This document shows positions 1 to 10,044 of a stretch of DNA of 64,000 nucleotides, in pieces. The notes beneath the pieces are model-generated. The model was given only the letters and a program-made list of their open reading frames with translations. It was not told where the DNA came from and made no database searches. The stretch is from the NCBI GenBank assembly GCA_016858145.1, contig JAEHOE010000026.1:496001-560000 (forward strand), given 5' to 3'. Both the position numbers and the translations under genes were made by a program. The first letter of the stretch is position 1, and each line of letters begins with the position of its first letter. The stretch comes from Edaphochlamys debaryana (taxonomy: Eukaryota; Chlorophyta; Chlorophyceae; Chlamydomonadales).

Positions 1-363
1 GCCTCGCACTATCCAAAACCAGCCTCCCTACCACACAGCCCTCTGCAGCGCCACCACGGCTCCTTCCCCGGGGCTTGACTAACGCCTTGCCCAGCCACCA
101 ACCCGCCCCTTGACCCCGCTCGATGTGCACCTTGCTCAGCCCTGCACCCCATACCGCTTGGCCATCCCGCCCTCCCCACCGGCGGCTCGCACACAACCCG
201 TCAACATACCGCACCACCCCTCGCCCCCGGCAGCCCCACCACCTCTCCTACCCTTGCTGTGCGCCCGGCTCAGCCACCCATTCCTGCCCCCCGCCCGCTT
301 GGCCATCCCTGTGCCACCCTGAGCTAGTAAAACTGTGTCATCATCCCATCCATCCCACCCCAC

Positions 364-2291
364 CTGGAAATAGACCTGTGACAGCACCGCAAAGAACTCT
401 GCAGAGCTCTTCATCAGGTAGGCCTCTGCACGGGGACAGGGCGGGGGCCACCACAAGGGGCCGGCCAGGTCACCCAGAAGTGCTCCGAATACCGAGACTT
501 GAGCCCCGCTCCCGGCGGTTAAGTTCCCCGTGACAATCTTGTCAGCGTTTGCGACTCACTCCGCTTGTAGATGTGGCTCTTCTTGGCCCGCTTGTACTGC
601 TTTTGTATGGCCTGCAGCTCGCACACGCCCAGGCCCAGGGTCATGACCATGTGGGCTGCCTGGTGCACCAGGTCGCTGGGGGTTGGCGGTTGGCGGTTGG
701 TGGATCAGATCGGGTCATTGAGGAGTGTGCGTGCAAATTCTAGGGGCCGAGGGGCTTTGCCCTTCACCTCGTCCCCATGCTCCTTCCCCTAACCCCCATA
801 CAAACACTCAGCAGCACGTCCTCCGATCCCACAGCTGCAACTGCAACCACAGCCCCCTTGGCGTGCCTCCAGAGCCGGCCCTTCCCCCCGCTACCCCCCG
901 ACGCGCCCGTCCACCCCACCTGCTGGGCACCCCCGTGTCCTCCAGTACGTCCTCCTCCGCCACCACGGCGTACGGCACCGCGGCTGAGGGCCCGATGCCG
1001 CGTAGAGCGTCCCACTTGGCCGCCGAGGCCTGCCCCGCGTAGCGTCGCCAGCCGGGGATGTCTGTGAGCACCTGCACACGCGTGCGAGCGTTTGGGTCTA
1101 CGCGGATGGGAAAGCCCAGTTCAGCACAGCAGGACAGCGCATCCTGCCGCACAAACAGTGCCGGTCAGGGCTTGCTTGCTGAGTAGGTCTTCATGTGGGG
1201 GGGCGGGTCATGCTCGGCAAGACAGCGCCTCCAGCCCCACACACAGCCATTCGCTACCCCTCAGCCCCCACCCCTATCCTCTCAACCACGGCGAGGAAGC
1301 CCCGCCCGCACCTGGTTCCTCCCCAGCACCACCACCCGCGCCCCGCTGGCCACCAGCCGCTCCCCCAGCTGCGGGGGCGCCCACTGCATCATGGCGTCCA
1401 GCAGGCGGGCGGCGCGGTTGGCGGCCACGTCGGGGACCTCGTTGAAGGCCTGCGGGCATGGAGAGGGGGAGGGAATGACGTGATGCAGTTTTGCCACAAG
1501 GATGATGTAATGGAGTTGGAAGGGGCAGGCGGCCACGTCGGGGAGCTTGTTGAAGGCGTGCAGAGGAACGAAGGCGGGAGGGGGCGGCGTTCTGCAGAAG
1601 TACTGTAGCCCGAGTACAACGCGCAACGCAGGAGAGCGTAGGAAGCTCTGCCTTGTGGGAGGCTATATGCGATCCCACGCCGCAAGGGGTGAGAAAGGGC
1701 TGCACCGTGTCAACTCCCTGCCCGCCCCGCCTCCGCATTCCCCCCTTGGCATCCCCGCGGGTGCTCACCCAGACCTCCACGCCCGACGAGGTCTCGCCCC
1801 GCACTCTGAAGCCCGCGACCCGCTCCGGTAACTCGTAGTCGTCGCTGGGGGGTACGGCGGCCTGCCGTACGGACGCATCCTGTCCTGCGGCCGCGGCTCT
1901 CGTGGCCGCCCCATCCTGCTGTCCAGAGCCGCTCGTTTCCCCATCGCTGGTCGAGTCCAGAGGCATGGCTGCGTTGTTGTAGCTGTCTAGCAGTGCCTGT
2001 ATGTCCGGGGAGTGTGGCTCGCCCCAGGATGCCGGGAGAGCGCTGCCTGTTACAGCGCGTGGGGACGTCGAGGGGGGCGTGTCGAGGGGGTGGGGAGTGG
2101 ATGGAGAATTGGAAGGATGGAGAGCTTATCTTCGCTGTGTACAACTCGTAGGCTACTGAGAATATCACGAGCTGCAAGTTGCTGAGGAGCGGCCGTTGCC
2201 CACCTGCTGTCAGGCCCACCATCACAAGCATGGCTGCCAAGGGCATTGCCGCCAGTCCTCGCTCCTTCGCGCGCTGAGCATGAGTATACAT
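364..2291 (-). CDS. Secreted metallopeptidase-like protein, HExxH degenerate (3' partial)
   Basis: Six exons join in phase: 2291-2204, 2046-1769, 1449-1312, 1143-920, 675-560 and 425-364; further 3' exons probably lie left of the window. Exon 1 plus the start of exon 2 give a signal-peptide-like N-terminus (basic start, then MPLAAMLVMVGLTAGSA). The middle reads VVVLGRNQ, then TDIPGW and AKWDALRGIG, a pattern I associate with bacterial secreted zinc peptidases that have an LVHEFAHT motif. Here the motif is DLVHQAAHMVMTLGLG, so the catalytic Glu is Gln. A later exon has SAEFFAVLSQVYF, matching the E[FY]xA segment that supplies the third zinc ligand. Seen: exon phases and motifs. Known: the Glu of HExxH is the general base. 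Inferred: zinc may still bind but catalysis is doubtful. The family name is uncertain. Confidence 0.6.
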
Positions 2292-3464
2292 TTATGCACC
2301 AGCGCCGAGCCCTGGTGGGTGCTTGGACTAGCGTGGACTGCACATTTCCCAGCCCTGCGCTGCTTGCTGCTGCAATCAATTTACCAGGTGCTGTCTGTAG
2401 CGTGTGGAAGACTTGGTCTGCCTGGCTAGCCTATGCGCGAAGCTGCTGGGAACCGTCAGTCGGCGCGACGCACGGTTCGAACGGCGAAGTCGCGTTTGTC
2501 TTGAGGTTCACTGCGTCTCTAATGTAAACGCTTATACTGCATTGGGGCCGTTGGGAAGGCCTGCGCTGGTGAGGCTTGCGATGGCGGGAGATCGATGCGG
2601 CGACCCGGGGGTCGCGTGAGCCTGTCTGGCCTGGACTTTCAGGGCGACCTCAGTCCGTACTCTGCCACACGTGCTCAATTCGCCTATTGCGGTAAGGCAA
2701 TGTACGAAATGCCCAGTAGCCTCCACCGTGTGTCTCTCCACCCCACCTCCGCCCCACACGCAAGACAGAACGCGGGCCCTGCAAGTGCCCCGTGGAGTGC
2801 AAGCCCCCACCCGCCCCCCATGCTTAAGCCTGGCCAGACCTGCACCTCATGCACACCCCGCTTGTCTTAGGAGTCATGATCTGAGGAGGCGAGTAGGGCG
2901 GAAAGCCTGACACACAATGGCAACCAGGCGCCTGGTGCTCCCGCCCCTTGGCTACGCACCGCGCTGTCCATGGGGCGGTGGGCGATTCCTGGAAATGTGC
3001 ATTTGCATGCGACATCTGTATGGGGCCGTCCATCGGGGAGGTCCCCAGGTCGACCAGGCTTTTAGATCAAAGTGACTAGGGCGAGGCGCACTCCGTGTCA
3101 AGCTATCCGCCGCCTGCAGAACAACTTGTAACGCAGAGCTGTGGGCCGAGTGGCCGCTCCTGCGCTCTACTTCCAGGCCGATCATGATCATCCGTACCAT
3201 CACCCGCAACAGCATGCCATGCGCATCTGGCGCGCGTGTCGCCTGTCGCCTCCTTGATGCGGCGCTCACGACCTGAGTAGCTGCAAGACAGCCTCTCCAG
3301 CGCCTTCTGCAGCCCCCACCTCATGCGGCGTGCGCCCTGCCTGCAAGACGGGGTGTAAACATGGGCAGGAGAGGTGCGTCTAAATGCCACGAACGCAAAG
3401 CAAACGCGTTGTCGGGAAGGGCGGACATGCGGGGTGCAATAGCATGGCCGTCGCTGATTACGCG
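2292..3464. other. Intergenic, no gene recognised
   Basis: This 1.17-kb stretch separates the start of the metallopeptidase-like gene from the 3' end of the ankyrin gene, both on the minus strand. Open frames are short and lack splice-consistent joins or recognisable domains. It presumably holds the promoter of the former and the 3' UTR of the latter. Confidence 0.5.
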
Positions 3465-6400
3465 TCACCACTGCCCAAGACCCAGACAGCAAGACGCTAG
3501 CCCCTGTTGCCCTCGAGTAGCATCGCCACCTGCCTGGTCTCTCGCGTCCTTGCGAGCGCCCGCCGCCAGCAGCGCCCGAACCAGCTCCGCCCCATCGTCC
3601 ATCTCCGCACCCTCCTCGACCGTGCCGGCCGCCGCAGCCTCCGCCGCTGCTACGGCTGCGGCTCCCGCTGCGGACGCCGCCAGGTGGAGGGCCGTGGAGC
3701 CGTCCGGTGTGGCAGCTCCAACGCTGACTCCAGCAGACAACAGGGCTCCGGCAGCCTCGGTGTTGCCCCCGCTCGCAGCGAGGAGCAGCGGGGTGCGGCC
3801 CTCCTGCAGCAAAGGAGCAATGACAGGGGCGCAAACACGTAGACCATTGATCGTGGACACGCAGGTGAAATAAAAGAATTATGCACTCCGCTTCGTGTAT
3901 GCATGCGTGCGGTGGTGTAGCTCTGTCGATAGGAGCTGAGGTAGCAGCGGCCACCTCTCAAACGGGCGCACTCACCGCGTCTTTGGCCTCCTTGTTGCAG
4001 CCGGCCGCCAGCAGCGCCTTTGCCACGTCCTCGTGGTTGTTCTCCGCGCACCAGTGGAGCGGAGTGAGCCCGTTCTGCGTGAGCAGGAATGTCCAAAAAG
4101 AGAAAGTTGGCCAGGCCCACTTCCAGGTCTCAAGCCTTTCGTTCCTCGCAGGCACAATGTCACCTCTCCACCTGCAAGCCCCAACCGGATGTTGGCCAGG
4201 CTGGTTCAGGTCTCAAGCCTATTGTTGCTTGCAGCCAGATCGTCACCTCTCCATCTCAATGCCACACTCTTGAGAGGATGCCTCAAATGGCCCGCGATGT
4301 ACGCACGCCACCGCTATCCCCAACCCTCTCGGGCTCTCTCACATTGTCGGGGGCATCCACAGCGCTCCCCGCCCGCAGCAGTGCCTGGGCAGACTGGAGG
4401 GAGCCCTTGATGGCGGCCGCGTGGAGGGGCGTGTAGCCGGCCTGAACGTCGACATCCGAGGACCAAGATCAACGGGTGGAAGCAATCAAGGACATGGGAA
4501 GCCATCAACGCACCCATCAGGGCAATGTTCTCAGCCCTGCCCAGCTCCAACCCCCACCTGGTTTCTGGCGGTCACGCTCGCCCCCGCTGCCAGCAGCTCC
4601 TCCACCGACTCAGCGGCGCCGCTGATGGCCGCCGCCAGCAGGGGCGTGACGCCGTCCCGGTACTCCACCTAGGAGGAAGCGAGGGGGGCGGCGGTTGCGG
4701 AGTTGCAGGCCTGGTGCTGCCGCTTTCTTCCTGCCTACCTTGCCTCCAGCGTATCCGTCGCTTCAGGACTTAAGCCCCAGAGGCCAGCCCGCTGAAACCT
4801 TGACCGAAATCTAGTCAAGGCCGTCGGCCCCGCTCCTGCCTAGGCTGCTCAGCCCCTGCACAGGGCATGGACGCACCTCGGTGGCGGCCCCCGCCTGCAG
4901 CAGCGCCCGCACCACACCCACGCGCCCCGACAGCACGGCCCGGTGGAGCGGCGAAGCGCCATCCTGTGGATGGGCGTGAAAGGGCGTCACAGGTCTAGAC
5001 AGGCGCGGTTCGTACGACGCGTCGGGTGCATGTAATAGCCCAGTGCTCGGGCGGATGCGGCGGCGGGATAAGCGGCGGGTTGAATAAGCGGGAGCCATGC
5101 TTCAGACAGCGAAGCGCAACGCCATCCCATGGCTCGCAGCAGCAGTGGTAGCGACAGATGGTGGGGTTGCTCACCGGGTCCTTGCGCTCTCGGTCGCCGC
5201 CCGCCGCCAGCAGCGCCTTGAGCGCCCCCGCGTGGCCCTTCTCCGCCGCCCAGTGGAGCGGGGTTAGGCCGTCCTGCGGGGGACGCGAGGGTGCACGGTT
5301 GAGCCGTCGTTGTCGCGGAGGATCGGTTGCATGCCCGGAGGAGATGCAGGCGTTACAGGGGCCCCATGCCGTTCGCACTACCCCACGCCTTCTGATACCC
5401 TCTTTCCACCGATTGAGGTCCTGAAGAGAGGGAATGTTAGATGCCCGGACCCTCCCGCCTCTTTCCCTTACGTTGTCGGAGGCGTCCACCGCGCTCCCCG
5501 CCTCCAGCAGCGCCTGGGCGGCCTCCGTGGCTCCCTTGATTGCGGCCGAGTGGAGGGGCGTGTAGCCGGGCTGTGCAGGGGAGGGGGGTGACGAGGGCTT
5601 ACTGTCAGCTTGCCCTGACCTATTGAATAGCCAGGTCGAGAACTCAAGCGGCAGTTCGCCTGGCCAGGAGCCGTGGGGAAGCGGGCCCTTCCTTCTTCCC
5701 AAAGCCAGTTCCCACAACGCTAGACGACAGGCTTACCTGTGACGAAGCGTTGGGGTCGGCCCCCGCCGCCAGCAGCTCCTTCACGACTGCCGCGTGGTTG
5801 CGGTCGGCGGCCCAGTGGATGGGCGTGAGGCCGCTCTGCAAGCAGCAAGAGATCAAGCGCGGCATTGGGAGAAGTCAGGACGCCTTCGGCCTGCTGGCAG
5901 CACCAACGCAGTCGCACCAACCGCGCAAACTCCAGCACCCCGCGCCGCTGCTCCAGGTGTTGTACCGCATACTCTCTTAGTGTTAAGTCCGACCCTCTAG
6001 CACCCTCCGCTCCCCTGCCTCCATCCTCGGCTCCCCTGCCTCCACCCTCCGCTCCCCTGCCTCCGACCACCCACCTCGTCCACCGCGTGCGGGCTTATCC
6101 CCGCCGCCAGCAGCCGCCGAACCTCCGACAGCGATCCAACCTGCGAGGTGTTGGGGTATTGTACGAGAGCTCAGCATTATTGAACGCCTTGGGCCTGTGT
6201 GAAAGCAAGCCAGCAGCAAGGGAACTCTCTGCCCCGCCTTGCATCGATCCCCAGGCTCTTTCCCGCAAAGCCCCTCACCTGCGCTGCAGCCAGCAGCTGC
6301 GGCTCCCCGACCGCGGGCGGCACCGGCACCGGCTCAGAAGACTCGCCCGCCGCCGAGGCCTCCCCCGCCGCCGACGCTTCGCCCTGCTGCGTCGGCTCCG

Positions 6401-7646
6401 CCTCCGGCTCCCCTCCGCCCTCCGACAGCTGCTGAGTGGCCTCCCCCGCCATCGACTCCTCCTGCATAGACGGCTCCTGAGTACCGCCGCCCACACTAGG
6501 GGCCGCGGCCTCCTCCTCCTCCGCAGCCTCGCCCCCGCCGGCTGACGGCTCCCCTGCACCATCCGCGGCGTCCTCCGGCCCCGCGGCCTCCTCGCCGTCC
6601 GCCGTTTCGTCCGCAGGCAGCCCAATGCCTGCCAGCTCCTCCCCGTCGCCCTGGTCCTCCTCCTCCTCGCCCTCCGCCTCCTCCTCGCCCTCTACGGAGG
6701 CCTTGGTGGGCTCGGCCTCGGGCAGCCCGATGCCCGCCAGCTCGTCGCCCTCGCCGTCGCCGTCGGCTTCGGGCTCCCCATCGCCCTCCGCCTCTTCCTC
6801 GCCCTCCTCCTCCTGCTCCTCCTCCTCATCGCCCTCGCCCTCCTGCTCCTCCGCATCCTCTCCGGCGGCCTCCCCGTCCTCAGCCCCGTACGCCGCTGCG
6901 TCGGCTCCCGCCTCCGCCTCCGACCCCGCCTCCCCGCCGCCCTGAGACGGGCCATCGGCCTCGCCGGCCTCCTCCTCCCCGCCGGACGCTTCGGCCTCCT
7001 CCTCCCCGCCGGCTGCCTCCTCCTGCTCGCCGTCGCCGTCCGCTGCGGCTTCGCCGTCCTCCTCCGGCTCCCCCGCCCCCGCCCCTGGCGCCTCCTCGCC
7101 TTCTGCTTGGGACGCGCGATCCGCCTCTGCCTCCTCCGCCTCCTCCTGCTCTGCTCCCGCCTGCTCTGCCTGGCTGTGCTCTGAGTCCGCTGCCGCTGAC
7201 CCCGCGCCATCCTCCTCCTCCGCTGAATCCTCAGCAAAAGGCTCGTCGTAACCGTCACCTTCGGAGGGCCGGGGCCCAGCGCCTCCACCCTCCTGCTGCT
7301 CGAACGCCGCTTCTGCCGCCTCGTTGCCCGCATCCTCGCGCCGCCCCCAGCCCGCCAGACGCTCCGCCTCCACCCGCGCCGCCGCGGACTCCTCTGCCTC
7401 GTGATCCGCCTCCGCCCGCCGCTCCCGCTGCAGCCGCTCCTGCTCCTCCTGCTCCCGCCGCCGCTGCGACTGCGACGCTTCGTCTTCCTCCCCCACGGAC
7501 CCGGGTCCGCGCCGAGGGTCCAGGGACCGCTGTCGGGAGCGCGTCTGGACGGAGGGCCCAAGGGGAAGGGGGCGGGCTTCGCGGATAAGGCCTGGGAGCG
7601 GAGGAGGGCCTGGGAGTGGAGGAGGGCCCAAGCTGCAACCTTGCAC
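3465..7646 (-). CDS. Acidic ankyrin-repeat protein
   Basis: Exons, 5' to 3': ~7646-6279, 6140-6075, 5835-5737, 5570-5472, 5273-5175, 4963-4877, 4668-4558, 4441-4343, 4074-3976 and 3803-3465. The first exon encodes a strongly acidic Glu/Ala/Gly region with two ELAGIGLP motifs. The rest encodes about ten ankyrin repeats, for example SGLTPIHWAADRNHAAVVKE and NGLTPLHWCAENNHEDVAKA. Five exons are exactly 99 bp (33 residues) with phase-0 borders, so one exon equals one repeat. The PGYTPLHSAA/DGLTPLHWAA pair resembles the AGYTPLHAAA/NGLTPLHWCA pair, which suggests internal duplication of an exon pair. Ankyrin repeats bind proteins; the partner is unknown. No in-frame ATG exists at the 5' end of the acidic exon (the frame opens after a TAG with GTG), so the true start is in an unresolved upstream exon. 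Confidence 0.82.
4104..4256. repeat. Intronic direct repeat, two copies
   Basis: Two diverged copies of about 65-70 bp, near 4104-4172 and 4192-4256, share GTTGGCCAGG, CAGGTCTCAAGCCT and GTCACCTCTCCA. They lie in the intron between the AGYT and NGLT ankyrin exons. Confidence 0.6.
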
Positions 7647-7807
7647 CTCATGCTATAGGCATATTGGGCAAGGCGCTAGACGCCAGGTCGAAGGTAAGCG
7701 GAAGGGAAAAGCGGCAGGGACGCCAGAGCGCAAGCAAACCGACGGGCAAAGCTATAACGGGCTTGCTCGATCGAGGACAGGCACGTATGCAGCGTTTGAG
7801 ACTGGCC

Positions 7808-9750
7808 TTATCTCACCGAGGCATACGAGTGGCTTCGGCTCGCCGGCCCCGGCCCCGCCCCAGCCTGCAGGCCGTCCTGCCGCGGCGACGTCGACGCGGG
7901 CCCACCGCTGCCCCTCATGCTGCCCGACATGCTGTTCCCCGATCCCGGGCCCAGGCCCAGGCCCGGGCCCGACCGGGACCCGCCGGGCCCCCGCGGGCCC
8001 GTCATGGACGGGCTGCAGTCCCACGCCGGCCGGCTGTCCTGGGCCCAGCCGTCGTCGCTGCGCGTGCCGAAGCCCCCGGGGCCCTCCCCAAAGAACTGTT
8101 GCTCCAGACGGGTGATGTTGGTTTCGCGGGGGTCCCTGGGGTAGGCGCTGAAGGGCCGGCACGTGACACGGCCGTTGGCGATGGCGATGAGGCTGGAGCG
8201 GTGCGGGCCCGCGGACTGCAGGCGCCGGGCGCTGGCGCTGCAGGGGTGGGCGAAGGGTGGGTGGATGGGTGGGGGGTCGGGGTGGGGGAGCAGGCGCGCG
8301 TGGGGAGGCGGGAATAGCCTGGAGCAAGTGGGCCGCGGGTTCCTAGCAGGCGCGCGATGCGGGGATATGGTGATGGCCAGGGCGCCTTGATGCCGTAGAG
8401 GCAACGGCAACGGCAAGTAACCGTACCGTAAACCATACCCGTTCCCAGTCACCGCGCCGCGCCGTCACTTCAACCTTACTTATTACTCACCGATAGGGCG
8501 AGTAGCCATGGTCCCCAAGCTTATCGTTGGCCGGCTTAGGCAGGCCCCGAAACTCTCGAGGCGGAGCGGTCAGGGGCCTTAAGCTGTGTTTTAGCTGTTG
8601 GGGCAGGTGGGGGTTGCTGGCGAACGCCGCGGGGCCAATGGGGGAGGCCAAGGGCGAGGCCCCTGGAGAGCTTTCCTTCAGGCCTCCACTGCTGACCGTG
8701 AGGACTGCGGTCCAGGGGCGCAGCGGCTGTGAGGCGGGCCGCGGGAGGGTTCGTGCCAGCGGGGGCGCGTTGGGGAGCAGGTGGGATGTGCCTGGCGGGG
8801 GAAAGAGGGGTCACGGGGAGGTGCTCAGGGATGGGTGCACGTCGCCGCCGCCAGCAGAGTGGGTTCAAGAGGACGTGCTGATTGCGCGGTGGGTGCTCGT
8901 CCCGTCCCTTGAGTTGCATACCTGCTCTGTGAGGGCTGATCCTCGCCGCTTGCTTAGTGGGGCTGCCAGGGCTGCCCAGGGCTTGGTAGGGGCTGCTGAA
9001 GTTCGGCCTGGCACGTTGGGGACTGCCGGCCCCTCCTCCACTGCGTGACTCAGCTGGCGGAGCTGCCCCATAAGGTGATGCGCCACCAACTGTGTGCGCC
9101 CCCCACGCCCTGGCTGGATTGTACCGCTCCTCTACACGCGACATGCTGCGCTGCGATGTGGCTCCCCGTGCCGCGCGGTTATGCTCGAGAATCCATTTCG
9201 TGTGTCAGCTACAAGGTGTTATTCGCTGGGATGTGCGCAGGAGGTAGGCGCACTTAAGGCGTTTGGGATTGCATGCGAGCGCGGCCGTCAGGTCTCTTGC
9301 CCTTAGAGGGAGTCCATTATGCTTATCTGTTGTTTATGAGTACTCCAAAGATGGTGCTTGTGAAGAACAGCTGGTTTCGAAGCCTCAAGTGCAATCGTGT
9401 GAGCTTGTGCGCGACTATGTTGAGGCCAACTTATCAAAAGGTGCAAAGGGTCAGAGAGAGCGTCCTGTCCAGGGTCTCTAACGGGGCGTTGAGCGGGATG
9501 AGGTCGAGACTTGCCAATCTGGGCGACCCGAGGGACGGCGGCCGTGGTGGCCATTCCGCGGGTACAGGCCTCGGTGGTACCGGGCGGGGCGTTCGGACTT
9601 CCGCCGTGACTTCCATCCGCAGGGGCCAGGCTATACCCGCCCAGCTGCGGGACGGGAGGAGGGGGGAAGGACGGGTACTGGGCGTGTCCTCGGCGCGTGT
9701 CCTCGAGGCGAGGCACCGAAGGCGTGTTGAGCACCTCTGAACAGTCCACA
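7808..9750 (-). CDS. Unrecognised, largely disordered protein
   Basis: Three 3' exons join cleanly: one ending at 8922 (donor GTATGC), 8791-8491 (donor GTGAGT) and 8237-7808 (acceptor CCCCTGCAG, stop at 7808). They encode a Pro/Ser/Gly-rich protein. The joined segment includes REFRGLPKPANDKLGDHGYS; the last exon includes RVTCRPFSAYPRDP and ITRLEQQFFGEG, then a Gly/Pro/Ser tail. A probable upstream exon at about 9745-9480 has YPSFPPPPVPQLGGY; its join to the next exon (starting near 9138) is not resolved, so the 5' end is provisional. No domain is recognised. The gene ends about 160 bp before the ankyrin gene begins, on the same strand. Confidence 0.5.
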
Positions 9751-10044
9751 GATAGTATCCACCTGCGACATGGACCACTATTTAGGTCGCTAACGTCGGG
9801 GAGAGAGTCGAGAGTTGAGAATGGAGAACGCAGGTCGAGACACTCTGAGCTCCTATGTTGCTATAATAGATTACGCACACGATGAACTTCGCGCAGCTGG
9901 CAAGGACAAGGCTGTCGCCGAAAGCTAAAACAGAACAGCCGCAGCTGTCCCTCAGCGAGGGATTTCCGCCCTGCCGTTCTTCTAGATGTCTGCCTGCGAC
10001 TTTGTGTATGCTCCGCCAAGTACACGGGTAGGGCATGGTCGGCT

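Noticed and set aside
6625..6945. Ser/Pro-rich plus-strand frame
   Set aside because: Antisense of the acidic Glu-rich exon of the ankyrin gene.
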